Of a stretch of 35,036 nucleotides of DNA, positions 1 through 6,902 are shown one piece after another. Position 1 is the first letter of the stretch. The number at the start of each line of letters is the position of its first letter. This stretch comes from CBDUUP01 sp965370435 (GTDB lineage: Bacteria > Chloroflexota > Anaerolineae > Anaerolineales > UBA11579), in the NCBI GenBank assembly GCA_965370435.1, contig CBDUUP010000006.1, positions 1 to 35,036 on the forward strand, read 5' to 3'. The notes beneath the pieces were generated by a model. That model ran no database searches. It saw nothing but the letters and a program-made list of their open reading frames with translations, and was not told the DNA's origin. The position numbers were made by a program, and so were the translations under genes.

Positions 1-1770
1 CGCCCCGCCCATGCTAAAGATTTGCGCTCTACGAGCTTCCCCATCCCTGGCGGGCAGCTCCACGGGCAAAAATTCAAACCCCTCTCTGCGCAGACTTTCA
101 ACAAGGGAACCTAAAATCGAATCATCACCCTCCCAGGCGATCAGGGATTTGACATTCAATTCCCGCAGCCGCGTCGCCGCCAGGTCCATCAATTTCCCCT
201 CCCCGCAGCGAACCAATTCCCCTCCCAAAGCTTCCAATTCAATCTCAAATTGCCCTGCCAGGTCAACTGATGATTCCCTGTAGAGACAACCCGGTGGGTC
301 GTCTCCGGCGTACTCATATCCAGTCTTATCATCTCCCATCGGGTCATCCCCCAACAAATCATCCCTCACCGCTTCAAGTTCACCCCATCGCTCCCGAAAA
401 GACCTCCCCGCAAAGCGCGGGAAATGCCTCGCCCGCGTCCAACCAGAGAAAGGCGGCGGCAATGCCCTCACCCACCCCGCCTGGCCAGGAAGTATCCGAG
501 TCCCCAGCGCGGCCAACCGCTGCGCCCAGCGGTAGCGCCCCGGGCTGCCCATCACCCAGGCGTAGAAACGCACCCCCATCCTCATCCCGAACGGCTGGGG
601 GACAGCCTGGACATATTCATCCCGCACCCGCAGCAATAAAGTAGGGAAATCAACGCTCACCGGGCAGGCTTCCATACATGCGCCGCAAAGCGTCGAAGCC
701 TTCGCTAGATGGCCGTACTCTTCAATCCCGAACAACCCCGCCGAGATCACCGACCCAATCGGGCCGGGGTATACGCTGCCATAGGCTTTCCCGCCGATCT
801 CCTGATACACCGGACAGGCGTTCAGGCAAGCCCCGCAGCGGATGCAGAGCAGCGATTCCTCCAGCGAGGTCCCGGCCATCGCCAGGCGGCCATTGTCCAC
901 GATGACCAGGTGGCGCGCCTCCGGGCCGTCGGGATCGCCCTCCTGTCGCGGTGTGCGCATAAGGTTAACGTAGCTGGAAATCTTCTGTCCGGTGGCGGAA
1001 CGGGGCAGCAGTTGGAGCATCAGCGCCAGGTCATCCAATGTGGGGACCAGACGCTCCGCCCCCATCACGGCGATATGCACCGGCGGAACCGTCGTCACCA
1101 TGCGGCCATTGCCCTCGTTGGTCACCAGGCAGAGCGCGCCGTTGTCAACAACGCCAAAATTCACCCCCGAGAAGCCGATATCGGCGGAGAGGAAAACCTC
1201 CCGGAGATGGTCGTGGGCGGTGGTGTTCATCACCACAACGTCGGTGGTGTACGGCATCCCCAACTCCCGCTCGAAGGTCTCGGCGACATCCTCCCGGCGC
1301 AGGTGAACCGCCGGGGCGATGATGTGGGTGGGCGCTTCGCCCCGCAGTTGGACGATGAACTCACCCAGGTCGGTCTCCACCACCCGAATGCCCTCCCCTT
1401 CCAGGGCATGGTTGAGGCCAATCTCCTCCGTCACCATGGATTTGGACTTGGCGACCAGCCCAGCCCCATACTGATGCGCCAATTCAAGAATGATCCCGGT
1501 CGCCTCCTCCGCGTCCGATGCGCGGTGGACAACAAAACCATTCGTCTCAACCTGCTCGATAAACCGGGCCAGATAGCTTTCCAGATTCTCCACCACTTCC
1601 TGGCGGATCAGTCGGGCCTGGCGACGAGATTCATCTACGTCCGGCAGGGAAGCGAAAGCGGGGCCCCATGCCCCCTGGCGGCGAGCGGCGTTATTGTCCA
1701 ATGCGGTCTGCAAGAAGGGATTGGCAATGGCCTGGCGGGACAGTTTCCTGAATTTATCAACGGGGTTCAT
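1..1770 (-). CDS. LutB-LutC fusion, lactate utilisation iron-sulfur/LUD protein (C-terminus beyond window)
   Basis: The frame is open for 590 codons from the ATG at 1770 to the window edge, so the C-terminus is missing. The N-terminal half reads as a LutB-type LUD domain. It is followed by two ferredoxin-like Cys motifs, CIRCGACLNACP near residue 308 and CGACMEACP near residue 365, each with the CP end typical of [4Fe-4S] binding. From about residue 500 a second stretch resembles the start of LutC. In Bacillus the Lut complex (LutA, LutB, LutC) oxidises L-lactate to pyruvate in the cytoplasm, and LutB and LutC are separate proteins of about 475 and 240 residues. The start overlaps the lutA stop as ATGA, so the two are translationally coupled. 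I am confident of the LutB part; the LutC part rests on about 90 residues. Confidence 0.85.
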   Translation of the reverse strand, partial: MNPVDKFRKLSRQAIANPFLQTALDNNAARRQGAWGPAFASLPDVDESRRQARLIRQEVVENLESYLARFIEQVETNGFVVHRASDAEEATGIILELAHQYGAGLVAKSKSMVTEEIGLNHALEGEGIRVVETDLGEFIVQLRGEAPTHIIAPAVHLRREDVAETFERELGMPYTTDVVVMNTTAHDHLREVFLSADIGFSGVNFGVVDNGALCLVTNEGNGRMVTTVPPVHIAVMGAERLVPTLDDLALMLQLLPRSATGQKISSYVNLMRTPRQEGDPDGPEARHLVIVDNGRLAMAGTSLEESLLCIRCGACLNACPVYQEIGGKAYGSVYPGPIGSVISAGLFGIEEYGHLAKASTLCGACMEACPVSVDFPTLLLRVRDEYVQAVPQPFGMRMGVRFYAWVMGSPGRYRWAQRLAALGTRILPGQAGWVRALPPPFSGWTRARHFPRFAGRSFRERWGELEAVRDDLLGDDPMGDDKTGYEYAGDDPPGCLYRESSVDLAGQFEIELEALGGELVRCGEGKLMDLAATRLRELNVKSLIAWEGDDSILGSLVESLRREGFEFLPVELPARDGEARRAQIFSMGGA

Positions 1771-2504
1771 CGCAGTCCTAGCTCCTTCCCGGCCAACACC
1801 TGGGCCAGATGAGAACAACCCACTTCCGAGCCAAGTTTCCGCAAGCCGCCCTCCATCTGCATCAAACAGCTAACGTCGCAAGCCACTACTGCGTCCGCTT
1901 CCGAAGCGGCGACGTGGCCCAACTTCCGGGACAACATCTCAGCGGAGATCTCCGGCTGGTCAATCGAGAACACGCCCCCAAATCCGCAGCACTCGGCGGG
2001 CAAACGCTCCACCTGCGCGCCCTGCACCGATTCCAGCAAAGCCATCGGCTGCCGCTCCACGCCCAGCCCGCGCAGCAGGTGACAGGAAGGATGATAGGCT
2101 ATTCGACCCTCGTAGACCGCGCCGAAGTCCGCAGCCCCCAACTCGTCCACCAGGTATTGGCTGAATTCATACGTGCGCTCGGACAAAGCGCGAGCGCGGG
2201 GCAGCCAGACCAAATCACCGTCAAAGAGTTCCAGGTAGCCGTGCTTGAGCATAGCGGCGCAAGACCCGGAAGGAATCACCACCGCCCCCTCGGTCTTCTC
2301 AAAGACCTCAATCGTATGCCGGGCCATACGGCGGGCCTCGTCCCGGAAACCGGCGTTGAAGGCGGGCTGTCCGCAGCAGGTCTGCTCCGGCGGGAACAAC
2401 GCCCGCACCCCGGCGCGGGCCAGCGTCTCCACCACCGCCTCCCCCACCTCCGGGAACAGGCTGTCCACCAGGCAGGTGACCATCAATTGTATCGTTTTAG
2501 GCAT
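1767..2504 (-). CDS. lutA: LutA-like (Fe-S)-binding protein, lactate utilisation
   Basis: This is a small CCG-domain protein of the LutA/YkgE family, a partner of LutB and LutC in L-lactate oxidation. Both diagnostic Cys-Cys-Gly motifs are present: CCGQPAFN in the N-terminal half and CCGFGG in the C-terminal half. These bind iron-sulfur clusters in related heterodisulfide-reductase-type subunits. The length of about 245 residues is normal. Three starts are possible (2522, 2507, 2504). I chose 2504 because AGGAG at 2515-2511 lies 6 nt upstream of it, against 3 nt for 2507. The stop overlaps the start of the downstream lutBC fusion. The gene diverges from the SDR gene at 2680 across a short palindrome-rich gap. 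Confidence 0.88.
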   Translation of the reverse strand: MPKTIQLMVTCLVDSLFPEVGEAVVETLARAGVRALFPPEQTCCGQPAFNAGFRDEARRMARHTIEVFEKTEGAVVIPSGSCAAMLKHGYLELFDGDLVWLPRARALSERTYEFSQYLVDELGAADFGAVYEGRIAYHPSCHLLRGLGVERQPMALLESVQGAQVERLPAECCGFGGVFSIDQPEISAEMLSRKLGHVAASEADAVVACDVSCLMQMEGGLRKLGSEVGCSHLAQVLAGKELGLR

Positions 2505-2521
2505 CATTAACTCCTGCGCCA

Positions 2522-2550
2522 ATCATACCCTCATTCATGAGACAAGGCAA
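2522..2550 (-). promoter_or_regulatory. Putative sigma-70 promoter of lutA-lutBC
   Basis: On the minus strand, TTGCCT (2550-2545) and TATGAT (2527-2522) are separated by exactly 17 nt. Transcription would start near 2515, leaving a very short leader that just includes the AGGAG of lutA. This is a motif match only. Confidence 0.45.
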
Positions 2551-2557
2551 TAATTAT

Positions 2558-2585
2558 TTGCGTTTCGGGCAAGTTATGCTATAGT
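2558..2585 (+). promoter_or_regulatory. Putative extended -10 promoter of the SDR gene
   Basis: TTGCGT (2558-2563) is followed after 16 nt by TATAGT (2580-2585), with a TG one base upstream of the -10 (extended -10). The predicted start near 2592 falls inside the palindrome arm at 2585-2598, so a protein bound there could block initiation. Motif match only. Confidence 0.45.
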
Positions 2586-2653
2586 GGTCTGACTGGTCAA
2601 TTCCTAGTCTTCTGGTCGGACTAGTCAGGAAGACGCCTCGACCAGTCAGACCA
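2585..2653. repeat. Interrupted palindrome with GTCNGAC cores between lutA and the SDR gene
   Basis: TGGTCTGACTGGTC (2585-2598) has a perfect 14-nt inverted copy at 2640-2653. A related copy, TGGTCGGACTAGTC, lies between them at 2613-2626 (12 of 14 matching). Each copy contains a GTCNGAC core, at 2587, 2615 and 2645. The core resembles FadR-type GntR operators, but a similar 9-nt unit is tandemly repeated at 32009-32054, so this may instead be a dispersed spacer repeat. Confidence 0.7.
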
Positions 2654-2679
2654 AGAAAACCAAACCCACAGGAGTAAAA

Positions 2680-3471
2680 ATGGACTTACAACTCAAAGAC
2701 AAACACGCCCTGGTCACCGGGGCCAGCCGGGGATTGGGATACGCCACGGCTCGCGGCCTGGCCTTGGAAGGCGCCCGCGTAGCCATCAACAGCCGCAGCC
2801 TGGAACACGTGAGCGCCGCGGCCCGCGCCCTGGCCGAAGAGACCCAGACCGAGGTCATCTCTCTGTCCGGCGACCTGACCGACCCGGATACGCCCCAGGA
2901 CCTCATCAACCATACCGTCGAGACCCTGGGCGGGTTGGACGTGCTGGTCACCAACGCGGGCGGCCCGCCCGCCGGAGGCTTCGAATCCTTCGACGAGGAG
3001 ACCTGGCAGCGGGCCATCGAACTCTCCTTCATGAGCCACGTCCGCCTGATCCGGGCCGCGCTGCCCGCCCTGCGCCAGTCGTCCGCCGCCAGCGTGCTGA
3101 CCGTCACCTCCTACTCGGTCAAGCAGCCCATCCCCAACTTGGTGCTCTCCAACAGCATCCGCGCCGCCACCATCGGCCTGACCAAAACCCTGGCCCTGGA
3201 ACTGGGCGGGGACGGCATCCGCTTCAACTCCATCCTCCCCGCCTGGACCGAAACCGAGCGCGTCTACGAGCTGATGTCCCACCGCGCTCAGGCCAGCGGG
3301 AACACCGTCGAAGAGGAGATTAAGAAGCAATCCACCTCCAGTCCCATGGGCCGCATGGGCACGCCGGAAGAGTTCGCCAACGCGGCTGTGTTCCTAAGCT
3401 CACCGGCGGCATCTTACATTACAGGGGTGATGCTGACGGTGGATGGGGGGATGTATAAGGGGACGATGTAG
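2680..3471 (+). CDS. SDR-family oxidoreductase lacking the catalytic Tyr and Lys
   Basis: This 263-residue protein has the short-chain dehydrogenase/reductase fold: TGASRGLG (residues 13-20) for the dinucleotide, TNAGGPPAG (91-99) and a C-terminal MLTVDGGM. The catalytic Ser fits S144. Thirteen residues later, where the YxxxK motif should stand, the sequence reads S157-N-S-I-R161, so both Tyr and Lys are replaced. This matches a known subgroup of 3-oxoacyl-ACP-reductase-like SDRs described as lacking a perfect catalytic tetrad, so ordinary ketoreductase activity should not be assumed. AGGAG lies 6 nt before the ATG. The gene is transcribed away from the lut genes; a shared regulator is possible but unproven. 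Codon usage matches the neighbours. Confidence 0.85.
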   Translation: MDLQLKDKHALVTGASRGLGYATARGLALEGARVAINSRSLEHVSAAARALAEETQTEVISLSGDLTDPDTPQDLINHTVETLGGLDVLVTNAGGPPAGGFESFDEETWQRAIELSFMSHVRLIRAALPALRQSSAASVLTVTSYSVKQPIPNLVLSNSIRAATIGLTKTLALELGGDGIRFNSILPAWTETERVYELMSHRAQASGNTVEEEIKKQSTSSPMGRMGTPEEFANAAVFLSSPAASYITGVMLTVDGGMYKGTM

Positions 3472-3478
3472 AGGGGGC

Positions 3479-3499
3479 GGATTGCGGATTGCAGATTGC
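3479..3499. repeat. Short tandem 7-nt repeat in spacer
   Basis: Three consecutive 7-nt units, GGATTGC, GGATTGC and AGATTGC, fill most of the gap between the SDR stop and the ribosome-binding site of the next gene. It is one of several short-period spacer repeats in this window. Confidence 0.75.
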
Positions 3500-3530
3500 A
3501 AATTAGGAATTTTGAGAGGAGTGTGTGACA

Positions 3531-4667
3531 ATGGATAGACTGAAAAAGTGGTATGAGTGGCTCTCGAATAAAGGATGGCTCGTATTGGTCACCATTGTTC
3601 TCAGCGCAGGATTCATGTTTATTCTTGCGCCGCAAATGAGCCAGGCTTTCCGGGAGGCAACAGACCCCGACATCATCGCCCTGGAACTGACCTTCTCTCA
3701 GGAGAGATTCGCCACCATCGTCCAGACCTGGGTAGATAACAAAGGCATCGGCGCGGTGAAAGCTGTACGAAACATCACCATACAAACCGATTTTATCTTC
3801 CCCATCGTATACGCCATCGCCTTCACCGGGGCCTTCGCCTGGGCAGCCCGCAGGAGCGAACCAGACCCAGGGAAACGCACCCTCTGGTTGTTTGCCCTGC
3901 CCTTCATCGCAGCCCTCTCCGACTACGTGGAAAACATCTTTCTCATCTTCGCCTTGAACAGCGTAAAAGCGGTTGAGGACATCTCCGACATCCCCGCCGG
4001 GCTGGTTATGGGCGCTTCCCTCGCCGCGGCGGTCAAGTTCCTGTTGTTGATTATCGCATTTGTTGCGTTCCTGGTGTACCTGATCAAGGCCAATAGGGAG
4101 ACCTGGTACCGGGAATTGAGCAAGGGGTGGATCGCGGGGCTGTTCACCCTTTACGTCCTGCTTTTCCTCCTCTACTTGTTTCCGTTGTTAGGTTCGCAAA
4201 TTAAAATGGGGAATTTCGATATCCTGGGTCTACAATTCACCTTTACCCTGGAGAGGTTTGCGCCCCATATCGAATCTTTGAAGGCTAATAATCCAGGTGT
4301 CGAAGGCGTGGATTTTGTTAAGAATGTCATCTTCGGCCTGGATATGGTGTTCCCTTTAGTCTACTCCTTCGCCGCGGCCAGCTTCGTCGCCTGGGCCGCC
4401 CGCAAGACCGAGCCGGAACTGACCAACAAGAAGCTGCGGTTCTTCATGCTCCCCTTCTTGGCCGCCCTCTTCGACTACGCTGAGAACATCCTGCACGTGA
4501 GCCTGTTGGGGGAAGTCGCCAACGGAGTGGCTGTCAATTCCCTCTCCAGGATGCTCATATTCCTGGCCTCCTTTTTTGCGTTGATAAAATGGATACTTTT
4601 GGTCGCCTCGGTTGTGGCAGGGGTGGTTTACTTGGCTCGTTGGTGGCGAGACGCAAAGGATGAATGA
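3531..4667 (+). CDS. Uncharacterised integral membrane protein with two homologous halves
   Basis: I do not recognise a named family. The protein (about 378 residues) has roughly eight predicted membrane helices and is an internal duplication. In half 1 the order is LTFSQERFA, FIFPIVYAIAFTGAFAWAA, then LPFIAALSDYVENI. Half 2 repeats it as FTFTLERFA, MVFPLVYSFAAASFVAWAA and LPFLAALFDYAENI. Each half therefore has an extracytoplasmic-looking loop, a helix ending in AWAAR, and a helix carrying a D-Y-x-E-N motif. Paired acidic and Asn residues inside a helix suggest a conserved polar site, perhaps for ion or substrate binding; this is inference. AGGAG at 3517-3521 lies 9 nt before the ATG at 3531; an in-frame GTG at 3525 is the alternative start. 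Confidence 0.8.
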   Translation: MDRLKKWYEWLSNKGWLVLVTIVLSAGFMFILAPQMSQAFREATDPDIIALELTFSQERFATIVQTWVDNKGIGAVKAVRNITIQTDFIFPIVYAIAFTGAFAWAARRSEPDPGKRTLWLFALPFIAALSDYVENIFLIFALNSVKAVEDISDIPAGLVMGASLAAAVKFLLLIIAFVAFLVYLIKANRETWYRELSKGWIAGLFTLYVLLFLLYLFPLLGSQIKMGNFDILGLQFTFTLERFAPHIESLKANNPGVEGVDFVKNVIFGLDMVFPLVYSFAAASFVAWAARKTEPELTNKKLRFFMLPFLAALFDYAENILHVSLLGEVANGVAVNSLSRMLIFLASFFALIKWILLVASVVAGVVYLARWWRDAKDE

Positions 4668-4769
4668 TTCGGGAGATTGTAAAAATACCAAAATAGCATC
4701 GACGGGGCTTGTGAAGATCATCGACTGCTTTTTTCAAGACCGGTAACATCGAGTTTTTAGAAGAATCCC

Positions 4770-4806
4770 GAAGGGGCGGACATCGGTCCGCCCCTTCATA
4801 ATTTTT
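4770..4806 (+). terminator. Rho-independent terminator between convergent genes
   Basis: A perfect 12-bp GC-rich stem, GAAGGGGCGGAC with loop ATCG and its complement (4770-4797), is followed on the plus strand by ATAATTTTTATT. It suits the membrane-protein transcript; the minus side has no clear T tract. Confidence 0.85.
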
Positions 4807-4823
4807 ATTGAAGTTATTCCCCC

Positions 4824-5894
4824 TCACTCCTCCGGCTGCTGAGGCACCGCCACGACATTGGCCTTCAAATTGCCACCGCCCACTTCCTCGTAAGCGACGA
4901 TGACGACCATCCCCGCCTCGATGTCGTCCAGGCTTTCAACCTCGCCATCCCGGCTGACGAAACGGGTCTGCCCGGTGATCTGGAAGGTGAGCGATTCGCC
5001 TGAGCGGGTCTGGATGGTCAGGCTGCTGTTGGTCACTTCGGTGACCTGGCCGCCAGCCCTGAGTCCGCCGGGCGCATTCTCGCCTGCCATGACCGCCAGA
5101 GCCATCAGGCTGCCGTCATCCTGGGCCACCGAAACCACCACCACGGCCATATCTTCCTTCAAGTCGGACAAGCTCTCCACCTCCCCGGAACGGCTCCTGA
5201 ACTGGGTGTTCTCCCCGACCAGAAAGGTAAGGCCATCGCCGGCGCGGGTCTGGATGCTGAAGGTACTCGCCCCAACGTCCACCGCCGTCACTTTCCCGGC
5301 GTTGCGCTGTCGCTCCGGGCGGGGCGGCTTTGCGCCCACCGCTCGAGCCAAAAGGCTGCCGTCATCCAACTCGTGCGCATACACGCCAACCTTCATGCCG
5401 ACTTCCAGATCATCCAGGCCGCTCACCTCACCGCGGTAGACGGTGTTGGCGTCCACCTTGAAGGTCAGGTCTTCTTCGTTGAATGTGTGCAGGCTGAATG
5501 CGCTGTTGGCGGCATCTACGGCGGTCACTTCTCCGGCATAGCCGACGCCGGGGACAAAATCTTCCGGCAGCAGGACCACCCCGCCCGCCACCAGTTCGTC
5601 CGCCTCATTGCGGAAGGCGCGGCCCGTCACCCAGCGCTCAACCTCCAGGTCGGCGAAGGTGATTTCGACACCGTCTTTGGCGCGGTAGAGGGTGTCCTCA
5701 TTCACCAGGATGGTGACCGTGCCGCGCTGCGTCTCAAGGGTGAAATCACTCTCGCCCAGAGCGGTGATCTGACCGTGAAAGGTAATCCCGCGTCGTGCGC
5801 CTTCGGGTTGAGCTTCTTCGGCCAGTACCGCGCCGCCCAACGCCGCCGCCATCAACGCGGCCGCCAAAACTGCCATAAACATTTTCTTCAACAT
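4824..5894 (-). CDS. Secreted protein with four DUF5666-like repeats
   Basis: A typical Sec signal peptide (basic MLKK, hydrophobic core to about residue 20, Ala-rich end AVLAEE) precedes four tandem repeats of 70-80 residues. Each repeat follows the pattern G(Q/E/K)(V/I)TAV-x-F-(T/S)-(L/I)-x(T)-x(R)-G, then F-x-V-x-x-x-T-x-(Y/F)-R/V, then a segment on EVESL-x-D-(L/I)-x-x-(D/G)-M. This is the small beta-barrel pattern of DUF5666 domains, which are found in exported bacterial proteins of unknown function. The repeats span about residues 38-110, 116-190, 198-272 and 280-352. The last two are most alike, suggesting recent duplication. The protein probably sits at the cell surface and binds something, but no ligand is evident. 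GGAGG lies about 9 nt before the ATG. Confidence 0.8.
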   Translation of the reverse strand: MLKKMFMAVLAAALMAAALGGAVLAEEAQPEGARRGITFHGQITALGESDFTLETQRGTVTILVNEDTLYRAKDGVEITFADLEVERWVTGRAFRNEADELVAGGVVLLPEDFVPGVGYAGEVTAVDAANSAFSLHTFNEEDLTFKVDANTVYRGEVSGLDDLEVGMKVGVYAHELDDGSLLARAVGAKPPRPERQRNAGKVTAVDVGASTFSIQTRAGDGLTFLVGENTQFRSRSGEVESLSDLKEDMAVVVVSVAQDDGSLMALAVMAGENAPGGLRAGGQVTEVTNSSLTIQTRSGESLTFQITGQTRFVSRDGEVESLDDIEAGMVVIVAYEEVGGGNLKANVVAVPQQPEE

Positions 5895-5968
5895 TACTGT
5901 CTACCTCCGATGGGTTAGTTTATATACCCCAAGGATAAGACAGCCCCATCAACAGAGCATGAGGAAAA

Positions 5969-5985
5969 TGTAAAATCGGTGTAAA
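5969..5985. promoter_or_regulatory. TGTAAA direct repeat with 11-nt period upstream of the DUF5666 gene
   Basis: TGTAAA occurs at 5969-5974 and 5980-5985, exactly 11 nt apart, about 80 nt upstream of the DUF5666 start. The spacing suits an OmpR/PhoB-type response regulator binding as a tandem dimer. Two copies of a hexamer are weak evidence. Confidence 0.25.
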
Positions 5986-6078
5986 TTTATTTTCGCGCTA
6001 AAGAAATAGAAAGGATTTATCGTTTGCATTACGTCTCCCCCGCTCCCCTACGCCCAGGCTCCCCTGCATCTACATCCC

Positions 6079-6732
6079 TCACCCATTATTGTTCTTCGGA
6101 AACACCACCTCATCCTTCCCGGCCAGCTTGTCCTGGATGCGCTGCACCACGATGTCCAGGTGTTTGGGTTTGTGGACGAAATCCAGGTCGTCGGTGCGGA
6201 TGGTGAGCACCGGGCAAACGTCGAAGGACTGCATCCAATCCTCGTAGAAAGATTCCAGCAGGGAGAGATATTCGCCGGTGATCCCGCTCTCAATATCCCG
6301 TCCCCGTGCACGGATCCGCTCCAACAACACCTCGACGGGGGCCTTCAGGTAAATCAACAAGTCCGGCGCGGGCAGGCTTTCCACGATCAGTTCAAACACC
6401 CTGCGGTAAGCGGCGTAATCAAGCTCGTTGAGGTTGCTCATGTGGTGTAAAGCCCTGGCGAAGATGTGAAAATCCTCGTAAATGCTGCGGTCCAGGATGG
6501 CTGACTGCGGCGCGTTAGCCAGTTCCAGGTATTGGTCGGCGCGATGACCCAGGAAGAAAATCTGGAGATGGAAAGACCAGGCTTTCATATCTTCGTAGAA
6601 ATCGCCCAGATAAGGGTTATCGGCCACCGACTCATAGCCGGTGAGCCAATCCATCCGCCCCCCCAGACGCTCGGCGATGGAGGTCTTCCCCACCCCAATG
6701 TTTCCAGCTACGAGGATCAGTCTTTTGGTCAT
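6079..6732 (-). CDS. Deoxynucleoside kinase (dNK/dCK-dGK family)
   Basis: This enzyme phosphorylates deoxynucleosides to monophosphates with ATP, the first step of dNTP salvage in the cytoplasm. The P-loop GNIGVGKTS is at residues 10-18. The ESVADNPYL segment carries the general-base Glu, and DRSIYED, about 60 residues further on, is the family DRS motif. ARGRDIESGI fits the lid that closes over the nucleotide. The length of about 217 residues is normal. I start at the ATG at 6732, preceded by GGAG at 7 nt spacing; the longer frame to 6774 only reads into a repeat. It lies downstream of nrdR and nrdJ on the same strand, giving salvage and de novo dNTP supply together. The base specificity (dA, dG or dC) cannot be read from the sequence. 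Confidence 0.9.
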   Translation of the reverse strand: MTKRLILVAGNIGVGKTSIAERLGGRMDWLTGYESVADNPYLGDFYEDMKAWSFHLQIFFLGHRADQYLELANAPQSAILDRSIYEDFHIFARALHHMSNLNELDYAAYRRVFELIVESLPAPDLLIYLKAPVEVLLERIRARGRDIESGITGEYLSLLESFYEDWMQSFDVCPVLTIRTDDLDFVHKPKHLDIVVQRIQDKLAGKDEVVFPKNNNG

Positions 6733-6761
6733 AGGAGAACTCCAAAAATAGGTGATTAGGT

Positions 6762-6895
6762 GATTGGGCAACAAGGTGATTAGAAATTATGGTCCCAGGG
6801 CGGCTAATTCAAATTGCATCGAACAAGCTCTTACATTGCTCCCTCATGAGCATGTTCCTTAATACCTGATTACCTAATTTCCTTGTTACCCAATC
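6762..6895. repeat. Palindromic spacer repeat, copy 1 (dNK-nrdJ gap)
   Basis: Two 22-nt arms, 6762-6783 and 6874-6895, are inverted copies matching at 19 of 22 positions. The core reads GGGCAACAAGG on the left arm. Further GGTGATTAG-like units flank the left arm from 6750. The gap between nrdJ and the kinase is otherwise empty. Related palindromes lie at 11550-11608 and 27957-28039. Confidence 0.8.
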
Positions 6896-6902
6896 CCTAC
6901 GC

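Noticed and set aside
709..1812. 367-residue plus-strand open frame
   Set aside because: It lies opposite the lutBC fusion, whose minus-strand reading shows clear Fe-S motifs; the plus product is His/Arg-rich noise.
6733..6774. Fourteen extra N-terminal residues of the deoxynucleoside kinase
   Set aside because: They are encoded by the palindromic spacer repeat, and the ATG at 6732 has a ribosome-binding site.
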